64,000 nucleotides of DNA from Macrophomina tecta (GCA_024180945.1 JAKSGN010000022.1:1116001-1180000); one strand, 5' to 3'. Positions 24,163 to 36,095 are shown, counted from the stretch's first letter. A program made the numbers and translations. The notes: generated by a model not told the origin, from the letters alone.

Positions 24163-25474
24163 GGGTTGAGATATGTGTAATTTGCATGGGATCAGGAGTT
24201 GTGGATGGCATAGTTACGTGCATCTGGTACTTTTCATGTTCAGCCATCCTGCATTTTGGGTGGCCAGGTAAAAAAGTTCGGTTCGCCCTTCGTTTCAGGA
24301 CATACCATTGCGTTATGAAGTTTCCCTCGCAGGAGTGCCGCTCCTCCGGGCATGCCGTGCATGAATGCAGCATATTTCTTGCAACATTAGACATCGCGAG
24401 CTGTTTGGTGCATGCACCGCCACCGGCAAACCCTTTTGAGTCCTCACATACCTGGCTGACTACTTTTTCCAAGCAGTGAAGCGTCCCAAGAAGTGAATGT
24501 TGAGTGAACAATTTGCTGCTTCCGAGAATATTTATTTCGTTGGGATCTCCGTGAACATGGCTGGTCCGGGCCGCGCCGCCATTGTCTTTGGTGGTGGAGC
24601 GGCGCTCGTATCCTCGCTTATTTTGAGACAGAGCTCGTGGACGGAAGGGAGTCTGGGATGCACTGAAGCTTCTCGCCGCCGTCAAGGGGGAAAACGCGGC
24701 AGATGTTCGCAGATCCCCATGAACGAAAACCCTAACAGTTTTGTTGAGCGAAGGTTTATGGTGCAGCGTCTGGCGCCAAGCAGCGGAACTCCATACAACA
24801 GACGGACGATCACGATGGCGATGGCCCACGAAGGCGCATTCATGCGGTCTGCGTATTGTCAGCCAGCCTACTTTCACTCTGTCAATAGTGTGGATTTGAC
24901 TCAGTAGAAGGCTGAAAAAAAAAAAGAAAGAAAATAAAAAAGAAAGAAAGGCCAGGTACGCGACGATCGATGCTCGAGGGATTGCCGTATACCTGTCTCG
25001 TTTCGGTAACCCACACTTCGACTCCCCGTTCAGTCATCGGTAAGCCCCGCGCTAGCCTTCCCGTACTGGCATGACGCTATTTATGCTTTTTCGCCGGTTT
25101 CTGCTAGTTTTCTTTTTTTTTTTTTTTTTTTTTTTTTTTTCCTTTGGCTACTATTCCGCGCTATGCTGCTCTGGGGCAGCGGCGAGGTAAGATCCGCATC
25201 GCCGCCGGGCGAGACACAACGGGCTCAACGGCCTATTAGTTGTCTAGACAGAATGACTCGGGCACAGATAGCTTCTGGGAGAGGTTTTCCGCGAGATATG
25301 CCGTCTACCTCTGACTCCAACTCCGCGAACACGTGATAAAGGTAAATGTATAAGGCCGTAATGTTGCTATGCATTCCAATGAGGGGGTATCTAGGAAATA
25401 AAACAGACTTCCAACGCCGCTTTCGCATGCAACTTATGTGTACAGTGTATGCGCCCATGTCCGCCATGACTAGC
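24163..25474. other. intergenic with purine and T-run tracts
   Basis: 1.3 kb between convergent genes. It contains an A/G-rich tract (about 24913-24950) and a 28-nt T run. Long frames here are antisense to nothing recognisable and are not called. Confidence 0.5.
25113..25140. repeat. T28 homopolymer
   Basis: An uninterrupted run of 28 T in intergenic DNA. It could be a poly-A tail relic read on the other strand, but no retroelement body is recognised beside it. Confidence 0.9.
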
Positions 25475-26898
25475 TTAATACCTTTTCCCAAATGCCATCC
25501 TGCTGTGCTGTATTATGCTCGTCTGGCTTTCCGCATCATCCACCATGGTCCGGATCTCGGCTCCATCCTTGGTCGTTGCTATCGACGCCGTCTCCGTATG
25601 CTGCTCTCCCGCAGCGGCTCCACCGGAGATCTCATCCTCTCCATTCCCCACCACCGCAATGCTCCGCCCCGTGGTATCAACATTTCCTTCTCCCTCCTCC
25701 TCCTCATCTCCCCAGTCGTCCGCGACGCTCCGCCTATCCAAATCGTCCAACCCCAACCGATCCGCCCTCGCCCTCCTCCGCCCATCCAGCCGACTCTTCC
25801 ACGTCACAAACACGCCCGCTTCGCCACCGCTCCCTCCGTACCCACCCGGCATAGCCGGCGCTCCACTCGCCGCCGACCGCACTCCCGGAATCAGCCGCAG
25901 CAGCGGGCGGAAAGTCGCGATGCAGGCCGCGCACATGCCCAGACACTCCTCGACCCAGGTCCACAAGCCGATCGGCACGATGGCCCAGAGCGGGTCGCGC
26001 GAGTCGGCGAACCCAGCCAGGTACTTCAGGCGCACCAGGGTGGCGATGCTGGCGAAGACGCCCATGCCGAGGATGAGGGTGGCGGTGGCCTTGACGGCCG
26101 GCGGCATGGTCTGCAGCGCCCAGATCAGCGGCACCATGGCCAGCGAGTAGTACCAGTCGAGCAGGATGTTCGCCGCGCTGTAGATGTACACGCTGGCCAC
26201 GACGGGGCGCCGGTCCGGGCAGTCGGCGCGCGCGAGCAGCACCGGCCTGTACGTGGCCGGGTCGGACGGGTCCGGGTAGCATTGGCTGAGGAGCGTGAAG
26301 AACTCGTACAGCCCAACGAGCACGTTCGTGCAGATGGAGGCGTGGTGCATGCGCCGCAGCGTCGAGGCCGAGAGGCCCATGACGCGCAGCTGGAGGAAGG
26401 CGATGCTGAGTTTGGCGCACATGAGCGCGAGGGTGTAGGTGCATTGCGTCACGACGAGCCACTGGGGAAGTTGCAGGGACGCCGCGTCAGCTTTTTGTGT
26501 CAGGACGGGGTGGGGTTGAGGAGAGGATGAGAAGAGGAAAAGGGGAGGGGGGGAAACCCGCACTTTCAAGCCCTTGAAGTAGACGTGGGGGGGGGAGTTC
26601 GGAGGTCTTGCGGCCGAAGCCACAGTAGTCCATGGCGTGGAGGCCGAAGCTGCTCTGTAACGCCAGAGCGGTCTACTTCAAAATGATCAGTCCGATGCGT
26701 TGGGGTTCTGATGTGGTGGACGCGTACCAGGGCAGTGATGAGGAGATAGTCGTCGACACTGAATTGGGATTGAAGGCGGGCACGGATAAAACATCGTAGC
26801 AGGACGAAGGTGGCGGTGATGGTCAAGGATGCGATCACTACTGCGCGGAGAATCTTCTGCGTCTCATTCAACTCGTATCGATCATCGAACGAGGACAT
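25475..26898 (-). CDS. 7TM rhodopsin-domain (PTH11/SAT4-like) membrane protein
   Basis: Three exons (26898-26728, 26672-26564, 26490-25475), 431 aa; introns of 55 and 73 nt, phases exact. Helices follow one another: VVIASLTITATFVLLRCF, then DDYLLITALTALALQSSFG after splicing, CTYTLALMCAKLSIAFLQL, ICTNVLVGLYEFFTLL, ILLDWYYSLAMVPLIWAL and ATLILGMGVFASIATLVRL. The conserved DDYLL, YTLALMCAKLSIAF and DWYYSLAMVP-like motifs place it in the fungal rhodopsin-domain family of uncharacterised plasma-membrane 7TM proteins, sometimes called PTH11-like. The cytoplasmic C-terminus is long, polar and acidic. It lies downstream of the Zn2Cys6 regulator on the same strand, at a distance of about 2 kb. Confidence 0.82.
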
Positions 26899-28952
26899 GG
26901 CGGCTTTTGAAGTCTCACAGCATGGCCGGATGTTCGAAAGTGCTGCAGTCGGTGCAGGAGGAATTCGGGGACCCGGGAAATATGGCGGTGGCGGCTGTTT
27001 AAACACTCGGGGAGAGAGGTATGATCAAGGGCTGCATTATATCATCGGTGAAAGATAGGCTTTCTATCCCCTAGCGTGCATGAAACGATCGACAAGATCC
27101 GGGCGGATGTGACGGCCAAGGCTTGCCTCGGCAGGACTGTGCTGTGGACCGGGATGCGTGCCGCCCGCGCAAAGGTGGAGAAATAGCAGGTGTTGAAGGA
27201 GCGTCCCGGCTGCTTACATACATCTGGTAACGGCCCCTCAGCTGTACACGCTCTCTTGGCTAGTAGCTGTTCTGGCAAGAGACTAAAGGACCAAATTCCC
27301 CAGGCCGCCCGCGTACTATCGACCGCACACGCGACCGGGAAGAAGCAGAAGGGGGCGCGTACACCGGAGAGCGGGCCATCACTCTCTGTGATATGAAACC
27401 CGTATTGGACGCTTCGAGCACGCCGGATGTACCTCCGAGTGCAAGGATGGTGGGGGCTAGCTCGTGCTCCCCGGCGTAGCAACAAGAACGGCCACTGATG
27501 CCGCCCGTGCTGATGGGGCCAAAGAAGAGATGTGGCGCTGCAAGCGGGCGCGAAGTAGCAGAGCGGTTTGCGCGGCTTTGCTGTCAGCTGCGCCGTGGGG
27601 CTCCTCTTGCTCCAAAAGCGGTAGCGTGCAGAATTTCATATTGTTGCAGAGCGAGTAATCAAGACGACGAAGCGGATGAGGATAGCGCTTGGATTGCTCG
27701 GGATCTGCGCTAAGCTTCGGGGGGAAGTTGAGTGGGGAGCGGGCCGGATGCACTGCTGTGCGAAGATGATCCTGCCAGACAGAGACGCGTCACAGGCGAA
27801 AGGTCGAGCCCAACGTCCTGCGGGGCTCTCGGATACCACTCTTCCTGTTTCCGGAAAACTGCTACTGACTTTCACGAGTCGTCATCAAGCACGCTTCGTG
27901 CTCACCCGATACCGCTGTGCGGCTCGTATCGTAGATGAGATTCAGTTGCCGTGCAGAGAGACAGCATACCCGCAGTCACCGCACGCTCTGGCGCGTGCCC
28001 TTGCTTCTGTATAGCTGTCGCCTCCTCTTCTGTAAGCGCCCTCGCGGCAACTTTGCCCGCAATTTGCGTCCAGAGCGCGCCCTGCGCAGAGCTGGACGTC
28101 CTGCAGACAAATCGGGATTTCCACCGTGACAGGTACATCAGGGGGGGCTTCGCAGCTGCCACAGCACCCAGCCCCATGGTGTAGGGGACGGAAATGACGG
28201 ACCGCTGCCGAGCCGAACGGAATACAACTGGCGCGGGGCATTCGCTAGGTCTTCCAGGGCTTGGGACGGTCATCATCAGAAGTATAGAGATAACATTGTG
28301 GTGATCCTGTGGACCATTCGAGCATTCATCTAGGTGCAAATGTACAGCCAAAAGAGCTAAGGCTACGCCAAACATTGGTTTTGCCACTGAACGGCGTCTT
28401 TGGCAATGCGGTCGCTGAAATACGCTGCACAGTGGATCCAATTATGCTCGCAGATGCGATACACGGCCATAGTGGAGGTTTCGGAGGCACAACTCCCGAC
28501 AGAAGACCCTGAGTTCGCGCCTCTCGTGTTTTTTTTTTTTTTTTTTTTTGGGGGGGGCAAGGATGGCAATGACGGAGCTATGGCCGCGGCTGAAGGATTT
28601 GCCACCATAAAGAAACCATGCCAGGCGTCATTTAATGCTGTGGATTCGTAGATGGCTATTTGTGGCTCTCATTGGAGGAGCGTAAACGCGGCTGCTGGAG
28701 CGAGTTCCGAGGTTGCTTCGCACGTGTCCGCAGTCGCCGCACTGCCAAGCATGACTGTGTAGTATTGTGAAAAAAAGAAAAAAAAAGCAAGTCCGTTCCC
28801 TTGGGGATAATCCACCAGCTTCAGCACGGTATCGCTATGTAAGAAAGGCAATGAGACCCTGGAGAAATCCAGGATATCCCGGGGCACCTTAGGCGGAGGT
28901 ATTGCAGAGCTGGAAAGCCCCTATCCATGTTCGCTTAAGAGAGGCTGCGGAG
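26899..28952. other. intergenic, unrecognised
   Basis: Two kb without a supported gene. A 179-codon minus-strand frame at 27902-28441 has no start context, splice support or family likeness. A T21-G8 homopolymer pair lies at 28529-28557. Confidence 0.5.
28529..28557. repeat. T21G8 homopolymer pair
   Basis: Twenty-one T directly followed by eight G in intergenic DNA. Prone to sequencing error. Confidence 0.85.
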
Positions 28953-31357
28953 TCAGTTCCATTGGAAGCCAGGAAGTTGATTGAAAAAATCAGATATGCC
29001 CCTATCCCCTGACACGGAGCCATATTCGAACTGCGTCGAATCGAGGGGCCAGAACAAGGAATTTAGATTGTTCAGCTGCGTCTGCGGGCTCTCATCCGTT
29101 GCCATCATCTCGTCCTCGAGCAGAAACGGCCCGCAGAGTCGAGAGATTACGCGCAAGCAGCGTGCTGCGGTCGCGTTGACGTGCACCATGTCTTCGAGCG
29201 TGCGCACTGCCTGCTGGATTTGACTTCGCCACTCTTCGGCGTGCTGGGACTGCGGCTCGTTGCGGAGGGAAACGATCGGGATGATGACGGCCTGGAAAAG
29301 GAAGAAGATGCCGTACCAGCAGGCCATCGGATTCTTGTTACTTTCGCTGAACCAAAATGAAGAAATCTTGGTGATGGTATCTGCAGCTGCTTCAAGGCAT
29401 CTCAGGATGGCGAGGGTGATGGCGGAGCTCGAATTATCCAGCTGCTCTTCTTCGCTGCTCTCCTGATCGGTGCCTGCAGCACGTTTCTTGTTCTGAAGGA
29501 TCGCGGATCGGATCACAAAGGGTCGGTACATGATGATCTTGAAGTTTCGCCAACGTAGGTGCAATATCGTGTGGCAAAGTGTGAATTTGGCCGGCTGTGG
29601 AGCCTCTTCCTGGAAGTAGCTGGGCAGTTCCGCCAGCCACTGCCCAATTTTTGAGTCGTCTAGATGTATGAGAGTTTCCGGTGAAGGGTAGGCACCGTTG
29701 GTGAGAGCGGAATAGACATCCTTAATGGCCAGGTCGAAGAGAGCCTGGCAGCGAATATTGGTGTAGACGGTTGTTTCAGCTGCTTCAGGTGGTAGATGTT
29801 CTGTAGGTCTCGTAAGGTCCTATCTGGTGTTAGCGAATTAGCGCCCGCAGAGTAGCCTGAACGGGGCTTACCGTATCTCTGAAGTTCCGGGGGAGACCAA
29901 TGTCAACACCGGTGGGCAGCTCGATTGGCCGCGAGAAGGTGATAGATGCACCGACGTCAAAGATGACCAGGCACCACCACACCCGACGGCGCATCTCCAC
30001 TTGCCAAGGTGTGACGGTCCAATCCGAGTATTCTCGGTGCAAGCCAATGCCGACGGCCACTCGCTTCGCCAGACCAAGGTAGTTATATCCCGAGTTCGGC
30101 TTATTTGCCTTTTGCACGTAGTTTGCAACAAGGGCCAGAACTTGGACGAGCATCATGCTACCGGTTTCCAGGATATCGAAGGATAACCTGCTTTTTGCTT
30201 CTTCAAATAGGACGACGTCCATCCCACTTTGATATTTGCCGGAGGTGCATGCACCCAGGGCAGCCACGACATAGAGGAGAACATGCCAAAGGGCTCCTGG
30301 AGGGCGAGGAATGACTTCCATGTACTCTGCCCGGAAAGATGCCTCATGAATGATAGGGTAGGAAGGATGGTAAAGGGCGAAATAATCGTCCAGGAATGTA
30401 TCGAGTCTTGACGGCGGGGGCGGTGGTAGTCGGAGGTGTGGCACTGGAGAATCCCGGCTGCCTGTATGAGAAGGGCCGGCGTCACCATTTTCCGGTAGTT
30501 GATCAAGCTCTGTCAGGCGTAGAAAGGAGGCCCCAGATGCGACACCTAGACGCAGGTTAGCCATGAAGCAGCGCGTAGTTAGCAAATCCGCAAGGTGCTC
30601 ACCGAGATAGCCTTCATTCACACCCTCTGTAAGGTTTCCCATGCCATCATTGAGCCTTCCGTGCCGGGAGACATTTCTTTCATCCCATTCAAGATTGCCG
30701 GATACGGATGCTGGAGTACGCTCAAGCGGGAATGTAATGGCCTTGGGATCCGTAGGATTCTGTTCTCTCTCACTTCGAGAAGTGGCATTCCAGTCACTCA
30801 ATGCTGCCCGTGATCCTCCGGCAGCTGATTGGCTACGCGGATACTGGAGGCCAGCACGCGACGCCAGAGCATCTATGCGTGTCAAAGGGCCATCAAGATC
30901 CAGTGCGCTCGCTGGCTCACCGGGCTGCGGGTGCACCGTTTGGTGTTCGGCGGAAATGGTCAGAGAGGACACAGAAGGCTCGTTACTGCCATTACGCCGA
31001 CTGGCTTCTTGCACTTCGGGCACTTCTCCTATTCCAGTCTCAGATGCATATCGTTGCACGAGCGCCCTTGCTTCGGCAAGTTGGTGCTCGACTTGTGTCA
31101 GGTATCTGGGATGTGTCAGATCGCCGTGGTTACAGCGGGGTACTGCATCTCACTTCCGGGTCAATGGTGTCCTTCTACGTTGCTCATATAAACATGTCTG
31201 CTGAGATCGGAGGCATGGGCCGCATTGCGGTAGTCCACGATTGCACTGGTGCTGCTTAGCTGACCGTCACGTGATGTCCGGCAGGAAAGATGGAAACCTT
31301 GATCTTCTTCGCGTGGCATCGACTGCAGGACCGTTTGGCCAGGGGAGTGTGTGGCAT
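28953..31357 (-). CDS. Zn2Cys6 transcription factor with fungal_trans domain
   Basis: Five exons (31357-31298, 31245-31154, 31105-30603, 30545-29872, 29819-28953), 731 aa, introns 48-57 nt, phases exact. After splicing the N-terminus has a perfect binuclear zinc cluster, C-x2-C-x6-C-x6-C-x2-C-x6-C, starting CSRCHAKKIK in exon 1 and continuing CNRGLPQCGPC in exon 2. It is followed by RRRTPLTRKYLTQVE and a short coiled coil. The middle-homology region begins near FLDDYFALYHPSYPIIHEASF and includes GLAKRVAVGIGLHREYSDW and EMRRRVWWCLVIFDVGASITFSRP, the fungal_trans signature. It is a nuclear DNA-binding regulator; the position next to a sugar transporter and a polyol-type dehydrogenase suggests it controls them. 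Intron 3 is 57 nt and keeps the frame open if unspliced, so an insertion isoform is possible. Confidence 0.9.
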
Positions 31358-31792
31358 GAAGGGACGTATGGATCCAGATGAGGGTCATCAGGCGGTTGAT
31401 GCAGCAGCGTGCACAATTTCATCATAGACGGAGCGGCCGGAAGAATGGAAAAAGGCGGGGTTGCCGGATGAACAGACGGTCCGCTTCTTGCTCGAAGTTG
31501 GCTTTTGCTCTTCTCCCGCTTCCATCACCTGCGAGGCCCGTACATTCGTCCTGTAGACCACCTTTTGCAACTTGACGAAGCTGCCGAGAGACTTCTCTTT
31601 TTTTCCATGCCATGAGAAGATCTGAGATATAAAGCCAGCTTACTTGCAGCGATTTCGAGTTATTGACACTTCTAACGAAATATTCGGTGAGCGCTCTACC
31701 CCTGCCTCGATAAGCCAACAGGCGCCGCTTCCATATCATCAACACTAAAGCAAACGTGACACCTTTTCTCCCTGGTTCCATGTGATCCAATA
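31358..31792. other. regulator promoter / transporter 3' region
   Basis: 435 nt upstream of the Zn2Cys6 gene and downstream of the MFS gene. No extra gene. Confidence 0.5.
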
Positions 31793-33958
31793 TCACACCG
31801 CTTCTCTGTGCTCCACGAGAGTACTTTCCTTACTCCCCTTGTTCCAATTTCTTGCCACTGTGGCTGTGCGTCCTTCCAGCCTCGCGCGAATGCCCTCCAT
31901 CATTCGAAGATCGTCCTCGCCCTGATTTCCGCCAAAAATCTTGTCCATCTCTTCAATAGGGACGCCCTTGGTCTCGGGGACGAAGAACCAAACCCAGAGC
32001 ACAAGAATCACGCAGAAAACTGCTTCCGGTCAGCAAAGAACCTTCGACGACACTCGAGACGTACCGAGGAAGAAGTAGAAGGTGCCAAACGTAATCGTCC
32101 GCAACATTCGAGGTGTTATGAGAGCCACGATGAACTATGCAAAGCGTCAATGCCAAAAATGACGAGAGAATGGGGCCGGTTGACTCACATTTGTTAGCCA
32201 ATTGGTGGAGATGGCCAAACCGACCGCCTTTGACCGGACGCCCGGTGGGAAGATCTCCGAAGGCATAATCCAATTCACACAGCCTGATCCTGTGTCAGTA
32301 ATGTCCAGGCAAGAGCGCCTAGCAATGACCCTACCTATGCTGAACGCGAAATTGGAAATGTAAATCCAAATAAAAACTGCAGCTGCCCACCCGGCAGCTG
32401 TATGGTCGGTCCAGCGGTCCTTGTATACTGCAAAAAGCGTTCCGACAATGAGTTGTGCGATACTCATTCCGATGCCGCCTATGATCAGGACCGTCCGGCG
32501 GCCCCATCTGCCTACCGTCAGCGCTTGTGCGGAATGACAGTGCGACGAGTGCGTACCTATCCAGATACATGATTGCCGGGATCGTGGAAAAAAAGTTGAT
32601 GACCCCGACAACCCCTGTGGCCAGCAGGCTGACCGAGTTGCCCGTGAGCCCGATCGACTTGAATATCTGAGGGGCGTAGCTGCGTTTCCGGTTAATCTCA
32701 ACATGTCTTGCCAACGGGATGCGGGATCACTGACTAAATGATAGCATCTGCAATAGTCAGCGCCTGTTTCGTGATATTGGTGGGGGCGCTTACTGATTCC
32801 TGTAAACTGCTGGATGATCTGCAAAAGACAGGCAATCATCAGGCGTTTGCTCAAATGCCGGACGACGAACAGCTCCTGGTACTGCCGCACGGCCAAGGTG
32901 AACTGTGACGTCACGCCGGGAAACCTGGACGCCAAGCTCTCTCTGTCGAAAATCGTAGCAGCCTTGATCTCTTTCATCTCGAGCACGAGCCGCGGATCCG
33001 AGGCCGTCGTCCGCCTCAGCTTGCACAGCGTGGCCAACGCCTCTTCCTCCCGATCTGCGCGTCATTGTCAGCACGGCGAAGCACTGCCTAACAGGAAGCT
33101 CGTACCCTGGTTCATCAGCCACCTGGGCGAATACGGCAGAAAGAACGCGCCCGCCAACATGATAGCGCTCGGCAAACACTGCAATGCCAACGGCAGCCTC
33201 CACGCGACATCGCTCTGGCCCTCACCCGTCCCTCCAATATACTGCGTCCCGTAGTCGAGCCAGAACGCCACCATGATGCCGACGGTGATGGCGAGCTGCT
33301 GCAGCGCCACCAAGCTGCCGCGGATATTTGGCGGCGCCAGCTCGCCCAGGTACAGCGGCACGCCCATGGACAGCATGCCGATGGAGACGCCGGCAATGGC
33401 GCGCCCGACGAAGATGTGCGACACGTTCTGCGCGGCGCACTGCAGGATGGAGCCGACCAGGAAGACGATGTTGGCGAGGAGGAGCGACCACCGGCGCGAA
33501 TAGCGGTCCGCGAGCGGTCCGTTGACGAAGGCGCCGACCATGGCCCCGAGGGTCAGGACGGAGACCATCCACCCTTGGAGGGTGGGGTCGTTGGCGAGGG
33601 TGGGGAAGTGCTTGCCCTGCGGTCGGTGTTAGTGGGCGAGAGGGCGGGTTGGAGAAAAGTGCAGGTGAACGCACAAAGTTGGTCATGACCAGGACGCCGG
33701 ATATTACTCCCTGGTCGTATCTGCGGACATCAGCACTCGGATACGGACAGGAGGTCAGAGCGAGAATACCCGAATAGGAGCCCGCCGATGCTGGCAAAAC
33801 ATGCCATGCCGAAGACATAGCCCTGGCTGAACAGGCCTTTGTAACCTGGGACGATGTCAGTGATTTCTTCTGAAGCGAGTCTTGATGAGGCACCTACCTG
33901 GAGGCCCATAAGATATTCTGGAACCATTATCGTCGACTGCCGCTGTTCCTGATACCAT
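31793..33958 (-). CDS. MFS sugar porter
   Basis: Eleven exons: 33958-33898, 33845-33770, 33720-33675, 33616-33106, 33054-32794, 32747-32735, 32679-32557, 32507-32335, 32289-32189, 32134-32065, 32022-31793; 554 aa, introns 42-58 nt, every phase fits. Twelve-helix sugar-porter hallmarks appear in order: GYDQGVISGVL, the ADRYSRRWS loop, PLYLGELAPPNIRGSL, SPRWLM, QQFTGINAIIYYAPQIF, YLDRWGRRTVL, NWIMPSEIFPPGVRSKAVGL and VPETKGVPIEEMD. It is a plasma-membrane proton symporter or facilitator for a hexose, pentose or polyol; the substrate cannot be told from sequence. Exon 6 is only 13 nt and supplies part of NAIIYY. The start MVSGTAAVDDNG is chosen because only this frame joins to YKGLFSQGYVFG. Confidence 0.92.
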
Positions 33959-34784
33959 GATTGAACACTGGAGTAAAGGGTAGTGCCGGGAAGCGACTGC
34001 TGCAGATGGTCGTTCTCGGTCGACTCGCTGCATTTTATATCCTTTGTCTGGCTAGTAAATTTCTGAGCCTCTACTAGGCCTGTGACGACCCAGACTCGCC
34101 ATTATCAAAGTTCAACCTGAGCATTTCTTGGTTTCAATTGGCTGAGAACAAGGTTACTTGCGGGGTCACATCCAAATCTGGGGAAATCTGGGGTAAGCGT
34201 GATCAATCACTTTCAGCCAAGGCGGCAGTCTTTGAAGAAAGAGGCGGATTGCATCACGCCAGGATGGCTTGATTCATGTCCCCGACAACTTTTCGGACTT
34301 CTGTTGTCCGTTGGAGGTGAGCTTCCCCGCTTCGGCGTTCTGTGGTCCGAACACCACTCGGCAGTTTTGGAGGCACAACACCGGGGTTGTGTGACCTCTG
34401 CAACATCCTCCCCTGGACTGCATCATGCTACCAAGGCTATTTCCGGATTAGAGCGTGTTGCAAAGTCCCTTTCACAATCCACAGAGCTTCGCAATGATCA
34501 TACGCCTGTTACACAACAAAGGGGTTACTCACGGGCTCTTCCAAGTGCCCATGAAATAGGAAGGGCGGCCAGAATACTCCAAATCTGACCACTTGTGAAT
34601 GCACTTTAGCATAAACGATAGCTTCTCCAGCTTGGATGCTGCTTTCACCCTGCCACAACAGCTGTTGTTGCGAGGGGTAGCGGATAGTGTGCGTTTTGTG
34701 GAATAGGTACTGCATGAGAGACGACCAAAAGCCTTCCATATCCATCCTGCCTTCAGCAAATTCATTGCAAAGTTATCTACACTC
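33959..34784. other. MFS promoter / dehydrogenase 3' region
   Basis: 826 nt between the dehydrogenase stop and the MFS start. A TATAAAA box lies 75 nt before the MFS ATG. No other gene. Confidence 0.5.
34033..34039 (-). promoter_or_regulatory. TATA box of the MFS gene
   Basis: TATAAAA on the minus strand, 75 nt upstream of the MFS start codon. The same heptamer lies 97 nt upstream of the neighbouring dehydrogenase. Confidence 0.45.
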
Positions 34785-35999
34785 TCAGTCAAAGACAATT
34801 GCCGCTTTGATGCACGTCTTATTCCTTACAGCATCCAACGCCTCCCCAAACTTCTCAAGCGGGAATGTATGGGTCACGATGCCGCGCACGTCCACCTTCC
34901 TCGTCTCGAGATAATGCACCGCCCTCGGCAGGCAGTACATCTCACTGAAAGACCCAATCAGCGTTAGCTCATCGCCAAACACCTTCGACGGCGACACGGC
35001 CACGACGGCCTCCTTGGGATAGACGCCGTAGTACACCAGCTTCCCGCCCCGCGTGCAGAAGCCAATGGCCGTCTCCAGCAGGGCGTGCGCGCCCGTCGCC
35101 TCCACGACGACGTCGAAGCCGTACGGATACCGGTGGCGCAGCGCGGCCCACTCGGCCGCCTGGTCGCCGCCGCGCGGCAGCTCGACATACTCGTCCGCGG
35201 CGCCCAGCTGCTTGGCCAGCTCCATCTTCGGCCCCGCGTTGGACGCCAGCACCAGGTGCGCGCCGCCGTTGTGGCGCAGCAGCTGCGCGAGGCAGAGCCC
35301 CGTCGGGCCCGAGCCGATGACCAGCACCGACGAGCCCGGGTCCGGCCGGATGCGGTCGAGGCCGTGGACGGCGCAGGAGGCGGCTTCGAAGAGCGACGCC
35401 TCCGCCCAGGAGAGGTTGTGGAAGGGGAAGAGCTTGGAGGCCGGGTACGCGCAGTATTCGGCGAAGCCGCCGTCGACTGTTGCGGATTGCGGTCGTCAGC
35501 GACGCCGATCAGAGAAGGGCTGGGTGCGGGTAAGGGGAGGTGTTGGGGCGGCAGCTTACGGTGGACGCCGTGAGCCTGGAAGTTCTCGCAGTACAGTGGC
35601 TGGCCCTTGCGGCAGTAGTGGCAGTAGCCGCACAGCTCGGAGTTGTCGGCCGTGACCTTGTCGCCGATCTTGAAGTCGCGCTTTACTTCGCTGCCGATGG
35701 CGACGATGATGCCGGAGGATTCGTGGCCCGTCACGACGGGCATGCGGGAGTCGAAGTCACCGTTGTGGATGTGCAGATCTGTGCCGCAGATGCCGCAGGA
35801 TTTGACTGCAGATTGGATCATCAGTGTGAACGCGGGGAGGCGCGGCAAACTGGAGCAAAGTACTTTTGACGAGGACTTCATGCGGCTTTGGCACCGGCAC
35901 GGGCATCTCAACCAATGACCAGTCCTTGATCTTGTTGTAGCGGACTGCCTTCATCGTCTTGGGCACTTCGAACGAGGTATCGCCGTTTTGCTGTCCCAT
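34785..35999 (-). CDS. zinc medium-chain dehydrogenase, sorbitol/arabinitol type
   Basis: Three exons (35999-35864, 35805-35560, 35476-34785), 357 aa, introns 58 and 83 nt. Catalytic zinc ligands lie in KSCGICGTDLHIHNG and GHESSG; the structural-zinc lobe is complete (CGYCHYCRKGQPLYC, four Cys). The Rossmann motif is VIGSGPTGLCLA. This is the polyol dehydrogenase branch of the MDR superfamily, oxidising a sugar alcohol such as sorbitol, xylitol or arabinitol to a ketose in the cytosol. After the second strand of the Rossmann fold the sequence is LVLASNAGPK with no acidic residue, which argues for NADP over NAD by the usual rule. It is first in a same-strand trio with the sugar porter and the Zn2Cys6 factor. 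Confidence 0.88.
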
Positions 36000-36095
36000 G
36001 TTGGCGGCAGTTGCGGGAGTTTTTGAGGACTTTGGCTGGTGGAGAGCAGCGAAAGAGAAGTTCACTGTTCGTGCAGCTGCACAAGAAGAAGTGAC

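Noticed and set aside
24041..24877. 278-codon minus-strand frame downstream of Kre33
   Set aside because: Its left end overlaps the Kre33 last exon and it has no recognisable domain or splice support.
25346..26530. 394-codon plus-strand frame antisense to the 7TM gene
   Set aside because: It has no start context or family likeness and mirrors a GC-rich coding strand; the minus strand has clear membrane motifs and introns.
26587..26595. C9 run suspected of causing a frameshift in the first 7TM gene
   Set aside because: With exon 2 as 26672-26564 and the acceptor at 26491 the frame is continuous (GRKTSELPPPRLLQGLE then DAASLQLP), so no lesion is needed.
27902..28441. 179-codon minus-strand frame
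   Set aside because: Some protein-like stretches, but no start, no splice support and no family I recognise.
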